The position numbers and the translations under genes were made by a program. From Bosea sp. AS-1 (GTDB taxonomy: Bacteria > Pseudomonadota > Alphaproteobacteria > Rhizobiales > Beijerinckiaceae): a stretch of 64,000 nt of DNA. This document shows positions 58,020 through 64,000 of the stretch, piece after piece (position 1 is the stretch's first letter; the number at the start of each line of letters is the position of its first letter). The notes below the pieces were generated by a model. That model ran no database searches. It had not been told where the DNA came from and saw only the letters and a program-made list of their open reading frames with translations. Where the stretch lies: the NCBI RefSeq assembly GCF_002220095.1, contig NZ_CP022372.1, forward strand, positions 5,210,501 to 5,274,500, written 5' to 3'.

Positions 58020-59027
58020 TCACGCTGACGGCGATGCCTCCGGCGCATCTCCGGTGAGCGCCACCTGCAGGCGCGCCCAGCCGGCCGCGTCGCCTGGCAG
58101 GCCGAAGCGCAGACGGTCCGGCGCATTCTGGAAGCGGCGAACATAGATGCCGTGGCGACCGAGACGAGCAAAAAGCGCCGCAGCCGCCGAGGTCTCGAGC
58201 AGACGGAACAGGCTCGTGCCGCCGACGATACGGCCATGGGGTGCCAGCAAGGCATCAAGGCGAGCAGCGTCGCGGGCACGCTCCTCGCCCGCCCGCGCAA
58301 GCCAGCCGGAATCGGCCAGCGCCTGCGCACCGACATGAAGCGCCGGCCCGGCGACCGACCACGGGCCGAGCGCCGCCTTGAGCCGCGCCATCGGATCAGG
58401 CGCCCCGATGGCGAAGCCGAGGCGCAGGCCCGCCAGCCCATAGGTCTTGCCGAAGGAGCGCAGCACGACCGCTCCTGCCGGGAGATCCGGCACGATGCTG
58501 GTCTCGGGCGTGAAATCGGCAAAGGCCTCGTCGACGACGAGCAGGCCGCCGCGAGCAACACAGCGCGCGGCCAGTTCCGCAAGCTCGCCCCGGGAGAGCA
58601 CGCGCCCGTCGGGATTATTGGGATTGACCAGGACGATGGTCGCGGCGTCGCCCGGCATGGCCGCCTCGCTGACGACGAAGCCTGCCTTACGCCAGGCATG
58701 GCCGTGCTCGGCATAAGTCGGGCCAAGGATGGCTACCGGACCGGCCGGCGCCAGGCGCGGCAGCAATTCGATCAGGATCTGCGTGCCGGGAGCCGCGACG
58801 AGGCCGGCTCGATGGGGCACGCGATAGGCATCGCGGGCGGCGGCCAGCAGCGCGGCCTCGTCATCGGCACCGGGCAGGCGCGTCCAGAGGCTTAACGGCA
58901 GCGCCGGAAGCGGATAGGGGATCGGATTGATCCCGGTGGAGAGATCGAGCCAGGGCTGCGGCGCCTCCGGAAAGAGCGCGCGGGCCGTGGCGAGATCGCC
59001 GCCATGCCAGATACCGTCCTCAGCCAA
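58020..59027 (-). CDS. cobC: Threonine-phosphate decarboxylase-like aminotransferase (cobalamin synthesis)
   Basis: PLP enzyme of fold type I, 335 residues, thought to supply the aminopropanol phosphate arm of cobalamin. The start with HGGDLATARALFPEAP (about 8-23) and the WLDLSTGINPIPYP segment (about 26-39) are diagnostic for CobC/CobD-type decarboxylases. The PLP Lys is in SFGKTYGLAGLRLG (about 198-211) and the phosphate-binding pattern NPNNPDGR lies near 145. The start is inferred to be TTG at 59027: no Met occurs in the correct region, TGGAG lies just upstream, and it leaves 32 bases to the divergent cobD gene. Transcription of both from this tiny gap implies overlapping promoters. Confidence 0.88.
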   Translation of the reverse strand: MAEDGIWHGGDLATARALFPEAPQPWLDLSTGINPIPYPLPALPLSLWTRLPGADDEAALLAAARDAYRVPHRAGLVAAPGTQILIELLPRLAPAGPVAILGPTYAEHGHAWRKAGFVVSEAAMPGDAATIVLVNPNNPDGRVLSRGELAELAARCVARGGLLVVDEAFADFTPETSIVPDLPAGAVVLRSFGKTYGLAGLRLGFAIGAPDPMARLKAALGPWSVAGPALHVGAQALADSGWLARAGEERARDAARLDALLAPHGRIVGGTSLFRLLETSAAAALFARLGRHGIYVRRFQNAPDRLRFGLPGDAAGWARLQVALTGDAPEASPSA

Positions 59028-59059
59028 GTCTCCAGCTCCCAACCGCGCCCGCGTCCCGC

Positions 59060-60049
59060 ATGAATCTCCCCGCCAGCCTGCCGCTGCTCGTGCTCGCGCT
59101 GACCGTCGAGGCGGCACTCGGCTATCCGCAGCGCTTCTATGCCGCAATCGGCCATCCCGTCACCTGGATCGGACGACTGATCGGCATGCTCGACCGGTCG
59201 CTCAACCACGAGACCGCCTCCTTCGCCGCTCGGAAGGCGGCGGGCGTGCTCGCATTGGTGCTGCTGCTGGCCATCACCGTCACGCTGTCCGCGCTCGTCC
59301 AGCATATGTGCCTGTCATTCGGGCCACTCGGCCTCATCCCGCTCGCGATGCTTGCCTCGACGCTCATCGCCCAGCGCAGCCTCTACGAGCATGTCGCGCG
59401 CGTCGCCGAGGGGCTGGAGCGGGAAGGACTCGAAGGCGGGCGGAAGGCCGTGTCGATGATCGTCGGGCGCAACCCGCAGACGCTGGACGAGGCTGGAGTC
59501 TCCCGCGCGGCGATCGAGAGCCTCGCCGAGAATTTCTCCGACGGCATCGTCGCTCCCGCCTTCTGGCTCGGTGTCGGCGGGTTGCCGGGCATCACCGCCT
59601 ACAAGGCAATCAACACCGCCGATTCGATGATCGGCCACCGCACGCCGCGCCATCTCGCCTTCGGCTGGGCGGCGGCGCGGCTCGACGACCTCGTCAACCT
59701 GCCGGCCTCACGGTTGACCGCGCTGCTGCTGGTCGCCTCGGCAACGCTCGACAAGACGGCGGATGCCGGCGGCGCCTGGCGGGCCGTGCGCCGCGATGCC
59801 GGCCAGCATCGCTCGCCCAATGCCGGCTGGCCGGAAGCCGCTATGGCGGGGGCGCTCGGCCTCAGGCTCGCCGGACCGCGCGTCTATGGTGAGACCCGCG
59901 TCGAAGACCACTGGATGGGCGATGGCCGGGCCGAAGCCAACGCAGCCGATATCCGTCTCGCGCTTTTGCTCTACAGGCGCTCCTGCGGCCTGCTCTGGGC
60001 ACTGGCAGCCCTGCTGGCAGCCCTGCTGGCAGCCGCAGTACTGCGCTGA
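59060..60049 (+). CDS. cobD: Adenosylcobinamide-phosphate synthase (CbiB/CobD)
   Basis: Inner-membrane enzyme of 329 residues that attaches aminopropanol (or its phosphate) to adenosylcobyric acid. Family landmarks: EAALGYPQRFYAAIGHPVTWIG (shown in part, about 16-36), GRNPQTLDEAGVSRAAIESLAENFSDGIVAP (about 134-164, shown in part) and YKAINTADSMIGHR (about 180-193). Four to five hydrophobic segments are spread along the chain. At the C-terminus a 12-base unit is repeated (60002-60034), encoding LAALLAALLAA. The symbol follows the Pseudomonas denitrificans naming. With cobC it links to the need of EutBC for adenosylcobalamin seven kb away. Confidence 0.94.
   Translation: MNLPASLPLLVLALTVEAALGYPQRFYAAIGHPVTWIGRLIGMLDRSLNHETASFAARKAAGVLALVLLLAITVTLSALVQHMCLSFGPLGLIPLAMLASTLIAQRSLYEHVARVAEGLEREGLEGGRKAVSMIVGRNPQTLDEAGVSRAAIESLAENFSDGIVAPAFWLGVGGLPGITAYKAINTADSMIGHRTPRHLAFGWAAARLDDLVNLPASRLTALLLVASATLDKTADAGGAWRAVRRDAGQHRSPNAGWPEAAMAGALGLRLAGPRVYGETRVEDHWMGDGRAEANAADIRLALLLYRRSCGLLWALAALLAALLAAAVLR
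60002..60034 (+). repeat. In-frame 12-base tandem repeat at the 3' end of cobD
   Basis: CTGGCAGCCCTG occurs at 60002-60013 and 60014-60025, and its first nine bases again at 60026-60034. The unit is exactly four codons, so slippage would lengthen or shorten the last hydrophobic segment by Leu-Ala-Ala-Leu steps without a frameshift. Confidence 0.85.
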
Positions 60050-60052
60050 GCT

Positions 60053-61708
60053 TCAGTTCGGAACCGGCACAGCGCGGCGCGCGATCGCCTGCAAGTCGGC
60101 GCCCTGTGGAAGCGAACCAAAGTGGCCGGACCAGCCGCCGGCCAGCCGCGAGGCGACGAAAGCATCTGCCACCGCGTGTGGCGCGTGGCGGATCAGCAAT
60201 GAGGCCGACAAGCCAAGCGCCATGCGCTCGACGAAGCGGCGCGCCAGATACTCGTGCTTAAGCACATCGACCAGATCGGTCTCCAGCTCGGCGAGGAAGG
60301 CGTCGTAGCGCGGATCGCTGCCGCGGGCCGCCCGCAATTCGTCGAGCAAAGCCGGCACGCAATCGGGGTAGCGGCGGATCGAGCGCAGCACGTCGAGGCA
60401 GACGACGTTGCCCGTGCCCTCCCAGATGCCGTTGAGCGGCGCCTCGCGATAGAGCCGCGCCATCAGATGATCCTCGATGAAGCCGTTGCCGCCATGGCAT
60501 TCGAGCGCCTCGACAACGACCGGCGTGGCGCGCTTGCAGTTCCAGTATTTGGCGATGGGTGCGCCGATGCGGCCGATCAGCTTCTCCGCCTCGCTCGCGC
60601 CCTCGCGGTCGAGCGCATGAACGAAACGGAAGGCCAGCCAGGCCGAGGCTTCCACCTCCAAGGCGAGATCGGCAATCACGTTCGCCATGATCGGCTGATC
60701 GATCAGCGCCTTCTGGAAAGCACGGCGATGGGCGGTGTGATGCGCCGCCTGCGCCACCGCATGACGCATCAAACCGGCCGAGCCCACCGCGAAATCGAGT
60801 CGCGTGAAATGGTTCATCTCCAGCCCGGCACGGATGCCGTGGCCGGGCTCGCCGATCAGATGCGCGATCACGCCGCGGAATTCGACCTCGGACGAGGCGT
60901 TCGACTTGTTGCCGCACTTGTCCTTGAGCCGCTGGATCTGCAGCCGGTTGCGCGAGCCATCCGGCAGCCAGCCCGGCACGACGAAGCAGGAAACGCCCTC
61001 TTCCGTGCGCGCCAGCGTCAGGAACACGTCGGAATGCGGGACCGAGAAAAACCATTTGTGGCCGGTGAGGGAATAGGTGCCGTCGGCATTGCGCGTCGCG
61101 GTGGTCTGGGTCTGGCGCAGATCCGAACCGCCCTGCTTCTCGGTCATCGCCATGCCGACCGTTCCGCCGCGCTTCTGCGCTGCCGGCAGCGGGCGCTGAT
61201 CGTAGTCCGAGGAGGTGATCAGCTTGCCGAACTCGGCCCAGCGCGCGGGATCGCGCTGCAGGACGGGAATCGCCGAATAGGTCATGCCGAGCGGGCAGCA
61301 GATGCCGTTCTCGCCCTGGTTCCAGAGATAGGACACCGCGGCTCGCGCCACCTGCGCGCCGGGGCGCGGCCTGGTCCAGCACAGCGAATGGAACTCGTCG
61401 CGCATGGCGAGCCCCATCAACTCGTGCCAGGCAGGATGAAACTCGATCTGGTCGACGCGCCTGCCCCAGCGGTCATGGGTGCGCAGCTCCGGCAGGCTAC
61501 GATTGGCCTGCCGCGCCAGGTCCTGCACGCGCTGCGAGCCGACATGGCCGCCGACGACGCTTGCCTGCTCGCGGAACCAGCCCGCACCGAAGCTATCGAG
61601 GATACGCCCCAGTGCCGGATCAGCCGCGAAGGCGTCGTAGTCCGAAAGCGCCGGCGCCTGATTCAGCACCTCGTGGGTGTCGTAGCCGTAAGCGTCGAGA
61701 GCGGTCAT
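60053..61708 (-). CDS. aidB: AidB-like acyl-CoA dehydrogenase
   Basis: FAD-containing acyl-CoA dehydrogenase-fold protein of 551 residues. It has the AidB-specific N-terminal extension (HEVLNQAPALSDYDAFAADP, about 12-31; RTHDRWGRRVDQIEFHPAWH, about 77-96) absent from ordinary acyl-CoA dehydrogenases. Core motifs are MAMTEKQGGSDLRQTQT (about 187-203), LTGHKWFFSVPHSDVFL (about 213) and ECHGGNGFIEDHLMARLYRE (about 405-424, the conserved Glu-Asp region). In E. coli AidB protects DNA during alkylation stress and binds DNA through its C-terminus. Here the gene is translationally coupled to a TetR regulator rather than to ada, so the inducer may be a fatty acyl or similar small molecule. Confidence 0.9.
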   Translation of the reverse strand: MTALDAYGYDTHEVLNQAPALSDYDAFAADPALGRILDSFGAGWFREQASVVGGHVGSQRVQDLARQANRSLPELRTHDRWGRRVDQIEFHPAWHELMGLAMRDEFHSLCWTRPRPGAQVARAAVSYLWNQGENGICCPLGMTYSAIPVLQRDPARWAEFGKLITSSDYDQRPLPAAQKRGGTVGMAMTEKQGGSDLRQTQTTATRNADGTYSLTGHKWFFSVPHSDVFLTLARTEEGVSCFVVPGWLPDGSRNRLQIQRLKDKCGNKSNASSEVEFRGVIAHLIGEPGHGIRAGLEMNHFTRLDFAVGSAGLMRHAVAQAAHHTAHRRAFQKALIDQPIMANVIADLALEVEASAWLAFRFVHALDREGASEAEKLIGRIGAPIAKYWNCKRATPVVVEALECHGGNGFIEDHLMARLYREAPLNGIWEGTGNVVCLDVLRSIRRYPDCVPALLDELRAARGSDPRYDAFLAELETDLVDVLKHEYLARRFVERMALGLSASLLIRHAPHAVADAFVASRLAGGWSGHFGSLPQGADLQAIARRAVPVPN

Positions 61709-62325
61709 GCGGCTTGTCCTTCACGGGAGATCAAAGCGGCGAGGGAGAGATCGGCGAGTGCGGCGGCGATCTCGCGGCCGCGTTCGGGCGTGATCGGCCG
61801 CTCGGGCGAGAGCGGGCCGATCAGCGCTTCCATGAAACCGCCGACGATCATCGCGGCGGCGGCATCGGGATCGACCGTGCGGAAGGCGCCCTGCCCCTCG
61901 CCCTCGACGACGAGGGCGCGGAAAATGCCGGCGATCTCGCGGCGGTAGTCGAGCCGCGTCGCATCGACCGCCGGATCGGCAGGTTCGGCGATCATCGACC
62001 AGGCGAGACGCCGGTTGGCGAAGGCACGGCGGGCGAAGGCTTCGACCGCCGCGGTCAGGCGCTCCGCGACGGGGGCACCACTCGCGGCGATCTCGCGCAG
62101 CACCGCGAGTTCGCGCGACGAGACGGCCGCGACGATCTCGGCCATCAGCTCAGCCTTCGAGGCGAAGTACGAATAGACGCTGCCGGTCGAGACGCCGGCT
62201 GCAGAGGCCACTGCGGCGATCGACGTCTCGTGGAACCCGACCTCCGAGACGATCCTGCGGGCGGCGGCGAGAATCGCCTCCCGTTTCCCCGCCTTGCGCG
62301 GCTGCTTCGATGTTCCCTCGGCCAT
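61705..62325 (-). CDS. TetR-family transcriptional regulator
   Basis: A 206-residue repressor-type protein. The HTH domain (about 10-56) reads REAILAAARRIVSEVGFHETSI, then VASAAGVSTGSVYSYFASKAEL (both shown in part). The all-helical ligand domain follows (about 65-205). The ATG at 62325 is chosen because the HTH starts 12 residues later; the frame is open to 62418 but upstream codons cross the operator. Its stop overlaps the aidB ATG (ATGA), so the regulator and its probable target form one unit under the palindrome at 62339-62360. Confidence 0.92.
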   Translation of the reverse strand: MAEGTSKQPRKAGKREAILAAARRIVSEVGFHETSIAAVASAAGVSTGSVYSYFASKAELMAEIVAAVSSRELAVLREIAASGAPVAERLTAAVEAFARRAFANRRLAWSMIAEPADPAVDATRLDYRREIAGIFRALVVEGEGQGAFRTVDPDAAAAMIVGGFMEALIGPLSPERPITPERGREIAAALADLSLAALISREGQAA

Positions 62326-62338
62326 GCGCAATCCAAAA

Positions 62339-62360
62339 TTGAATCTGAATTCAAATTCAA
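62339..62360 (-). promoter_or_regulatory. Near-perfect TetR operator palindrome
   Basis: TTGAATC-TGAATTCA-AATTCAA is a 22-base palindrome with a single mismatched pair, centred on an EcoRI site, 14 bases upstream of the TetR start codon. TetR proteins bind palindromes of this size and place. It also faces the rightward genes, whose starts lie 150 bases on. Confidence 0.75.
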
Positions 62361-62489
62361 ATTGAGAGCAAAACCGGTTGCCGTCAAGCGAGTGCCGGAA
62401 AGCCGATGTCGATATCACATTATGACCATGAGAATACCCGGAGATGGTCGGAGTCTGCTCGCATCAAATGAAGGCCGGCATTGATTTTG

Positions 62490-62506
62490 ACCTCCCGTCA
62501 GGAGGT
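62490..62506 (+). promoter_or_regulatory. Hairpin that covers the ribosome site of the small membrane protein
   Basis: ACCTCC (62490-62495), loop CGTCA, GGAGGT (62501-62506). The right arm is the full Shine-Dalgarno sequence, which ends four bases before the ATG at 62511. With the stem closed the ribosome cannot bind, so translation may depend on temperature or on a factor that opens it. Confidence 0.6.
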
Positions 62507-62510
62507 GGTC

Positions 62511-62930
62511 ATGCCCGCATATTGGATCAAAGATGGCGAGAGACGCGTCGACGCACGACATGTCACGCGCCTGTTTCATCCGGCCGTCTACAAATGGATC
62601 GCCTGGCTCGTCGGGCTTTACCTCGTCGCGTCCTGGAACATCGCAGGGCAGCCTGACACCGACTATCTGATGCTGGTGGTGACCGGCGTCTTTCTGATGT
62701 CCTTTGTTTTGGCGTGGGCCTCGTTCAACACGAGCCTTCCAATCAAACGGGTCGGAGGCTCGGCTGAAGCGCAGCATGCGCCTGGCCTTTCCGATTGGTC
62801 GCGGCGCGAATTCGATGCCTATTCGGGCCGCCTTAAAGCCGCAGAGGCGGCGATTGAAGCTCTGCTGCCGATCGCCGCCGTAGCGTTCGGTATGGCAGCC
62901 ATGGCGATCGCAACCAGCCTTGCGGACTAA
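62511..62930 (+). CDS. Hypothetical small membrane protein
   Basis: A 139-residue protein of unknown function. A charged N-terminus with WIKDGERRVDARHVTRLFHP leads into two adjacent hydrophobic helices (VYKWIAWLVGLYLVASW, about 36-52; YLMLVVTGVFLMSFVLAWASF, positions about 63-83). A soluble stretch of 35 residues follows, then a last hydrophobic segment (LLPIAAVAFGMAAMAIA, about 119-135). I do not recognise the family. The strong but masked ribosome site supports the ATG at 62511. The gene opens a group of small, lower-GC genes at the right end of the window. Confidence 0.75.
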   Translation: MPAYWIKDGERRVDARHVTRLFHPAVYKWIAWLVGLYLVASWNIAGQPDTDYLMLVVTGVFLMSFVLAWASFNTSLPIKRVGGSAEAQHAPGLSDWSRREFDAYSGRLKAAEAAIEALLPIAAVAFGMAAMAIATSLAD

Positions 62931-62955
62931 GCGCTCCTTGAAGGGAGATATCCAT

Positions 62956-63201
62956 ATGAATCGCCGGCACGACTTCCAGCCATCCGTCACAGTCTTGATC
63001 GGTATTGGCGGCCTTTTCGATTGGGTTAGTTCCGTCGAGCGAGCAGCGGACGTGTTGCTCACATGGCCCCAGCACGGGATCGCCTGGAATGCTGCAGTGG
63101 ACATGTGTCGACGCGCAATGGAGGGCGCAGCGACCGCCGGTCAGGCGCGCCGCGCCTTTGTCGAAGCCGCGCTCGCGAAAGGCAACCTGGTTCAGGGCTA
63201 G
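62956..63201 (+). CDS. DUF982 domain protein
   Basis: An 81-residue protein with the DUF982 pattern: a first strand (FQPSVTVLIGIGG), then SVERAADVLLTWPQHG and a C-terminal helix pair with AAVDMCRRAMEG and QARRAFVEAALAKGN. These small proteins are frequent and often multicopy in rhizobia and relatives; their role is unknown. The ATG at 62956 follows GAAGGGAGA; the frame open from 62920 overlaps the previous gene. It lies 25 bases after the small membrane protein gene. Confidence 0.85.
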   Translation: MNRRHDFQPSVTVLIGIGGLFDWVSSVERAADVLLTWPQHGIAWNAAVDMCRRAMEGAATAGQARRAFVEAALAKGNLVQG

Positions 63202-63241
63202 TCCGGACTGAGTGCATTTCAAAGGAAAGCCGCATTGACCG

Positions 63242-63743
63242 ATGAGACTTGCCAAGGCGCAGCCCTACGAATGCTACGAGGAGATGGAATTCGACATCCC
63301 GTCGGCCGTCATGGTGATTGCTACGACCGCGACCCATTCGCATGGAGGAGATGCACCAGGCCATGCACGGCATGCGGCAGTGCCTCGAGCGCTTAGGTTC
63401 TCCGGATGGGGCCGGGCCGGTTGCAGTTCGGGATTTTAAAGTGACACCGCCGCGCGTCAGACCATGAAGCGCTCGCGGGAGGTCATGATCGAGCAGTTCA
63501 AGCTTTGCAGCGAAGGCCATCGCATGCCGGCTGGCGAGGTCTATGCCGCCGTGGAAGCGCCGAAGGGCGAGTTGGGGTTTATCTCGTCTCCGATCGAACC
63601 AGCCGGCCCTATCGCTGCAATATCCGTGCGCCTTCCTTCGCCATTTGCAGGCGATCGAGGCCATGACCCGCAAGCGCATGCTCGCGGACGTCGCCGCCAT
63701 CATCGGCTCGTTGGACATCGTTTTCGGCGAAATCGATCGATGA
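63242..63743 (+). pseudogene. nuoD: Frameshifted remnant of nuoD (NADH dehydrogenase subunit D), C-terminal part
   Basis: Reading across frames recovers the last third of NuoD, the 49-kDa-type subunit of complex I. Pieces in order: AQPYECYEEMEFDIP (63257 on), PVGRHGDCYDRD in the next frame, [28 protein letters not shown], then [26 protein letters not shown] (shown in part, from 63464), [22 protein letters not shown], and [12 protein letters not shown] text ending [19 protein letters not shown] with a stop. Each break fits loss of one base (near 63301, 63340, 63460, 63578, 63640). Upstream nuoD and neighbouring nuo genes are absent, so this is a decayed duplicate fragment, not the functional gene. 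Confidence 0.82.
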
Positions 63744-64000
63744 GCACCTTCCAGCAACCAAACAGCGCGTGGAGAGATCTCATGAAACTGGCGGAAGCAA
63801 ATATCCAGAAGGCCTTAAATCAGCTCAACGTCAAGGCCGTGCCCGCGGGGCACCCAATGGAAGCTAAGTTCTGCGAGACCTTCGGAGAGCATACGTTCTT
63901 CCTTGATGCCGAAGGACTCAGCGTCATCGAGCCCGTGGGAACGGTGTCAGAGGAGCAGCCCACCGGACAGGTCGTAAAACTGGCTAGCTGGCTCGACACT
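63740..64000 (+). CDS. Hypothetical protein (3' truncated by the window)
   Basis: An open frame of 87 codons running off the window, starting at an ATG that overlaps the last codon and stop of the nuoD remnant (ATGA). The translation looks like a folded soluble protein: a helix with [19 protein letters not shown], then [22 protein letters not shown] (shown in part) and [10 protein letters not shown] near the visible end. A second ATG at 63782, after GGAGAG, may be the true start. The pattern HTFFLDxxGLxxxEP is one I associate with short uncharacterised proteins of Hyphomicrobiales. Function unknown. Confidence 0.65.
   Translation, partial: MSTFQQPNSAWRDLMKLAEANIQKALNQLNVKAVPAGHPMEAKFCETFGEHTFFLDAEGLSVIEPVGTVSEEQPTGQVVKLASWLDT

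Overview
The window is a high-GC stretch of an alphaproteobacterial chromosome. The Fds-type formate dehydrogenase operon, the many oligopeptide-type ABC transporters, the DUF982 and DUF1634 genes and a palindromic repeat of the kind common in Hyphomicrobiales intergenic regions suggest a Bosea/Methylobacterium-like member of Hyphomicrobiales. The genus is inferred, not shown. I recognised no rRNA, tRNA, CRISPR array, transposase or phage integrase. Three patches are clearly less GC-rich than their surroundings: about 20.3-21.4 kb, 46.7-48.7 kb and 62.4-64 kb.

Layout. 0-5.5 kb: end of an NAD-dependent formate dehydrogenase operon (fdsA, the FdhD sulfurtransferase, fdsD), followed by an oxalate/formate-family MFS carrier. 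5.6-6.5 kb: a small monooxygenase-fold protein and an OsmC peroxiredoxin. 6.5-16.5 kb: a catabolic module read leftward, with a complete Dpp-type ABC transporter (binding protein, two permeases, two ATPases) and two amidohydrolases. One amidohydrolase is cytosine-deaminase-like; the other lacks the usual HxH metal motif. A GntR regulator and a flavin reductase diverge from it, and a nested palindromic operator lies between. 16.7-20.3 kb: single housekeeping or stress genes (alpha/beta hydrolase, cytochrome c, NUDIX, GNAT, DUF2267). 20.35-21.4 kb: a low-GC, head-to-head pair of unknown genes. 21.4-27.7 kb: uvrB and a single-chain MmeI-like restriction-modification enzyme with a palindromic operator. 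27.7-31 kb: a flavoprotein, a YnfA-like protein and a Na/Pi cotransporter.

31.2-38.6 kb holds what I consider the most interesting module: an AfuABC-like transporter (binding protein without the ferric Tyr pair, fused permease, ATPase), an inositol-monophosphatase-family phosphatase, an inositol-2-dehydrogenase-like protein and an SDR dehydrogenase. A GGAA-N6-TTCC palindrome, the motif reported for rhizobial IolR, precedes it. The parts fit import of a phosphorylated cyclitol or sugar, dephosphorylation and oxidation. 38.9-45.7 kb: purU, then a second oligopeptide-type ABC transporter with a fused double ATPase, ending at a clear terminator. 45.7-48.7 kb: an L,D-transpeptidase-fold lipoprotein with altered catalytic residues, then a probably leaderless GntR/UTRA regulator with a TauE/SafE permease and a DUF1634 protein.

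48.8-60 kb: NAD synthetase, ethanolamine ammonia-lyase (eutBC), a GMC oxidoreductase, an MFS carrier, a 2-hydroxyacid dehydrogenase and a divergent cobC/cobD pair that could help supply the adenosylcobalamin EutBC needs. 60-62.4 kb: an AidB-like acyl-CoA dehydrogenase with its TetR regulator and a near-perfect operator palindrome. 62.4-64 kb: small genes (membrane protein with a possibly masked ribosome site, DUF982 protein), a frameshifted remnant of nuoD, and a hypothetical gene running off the end.
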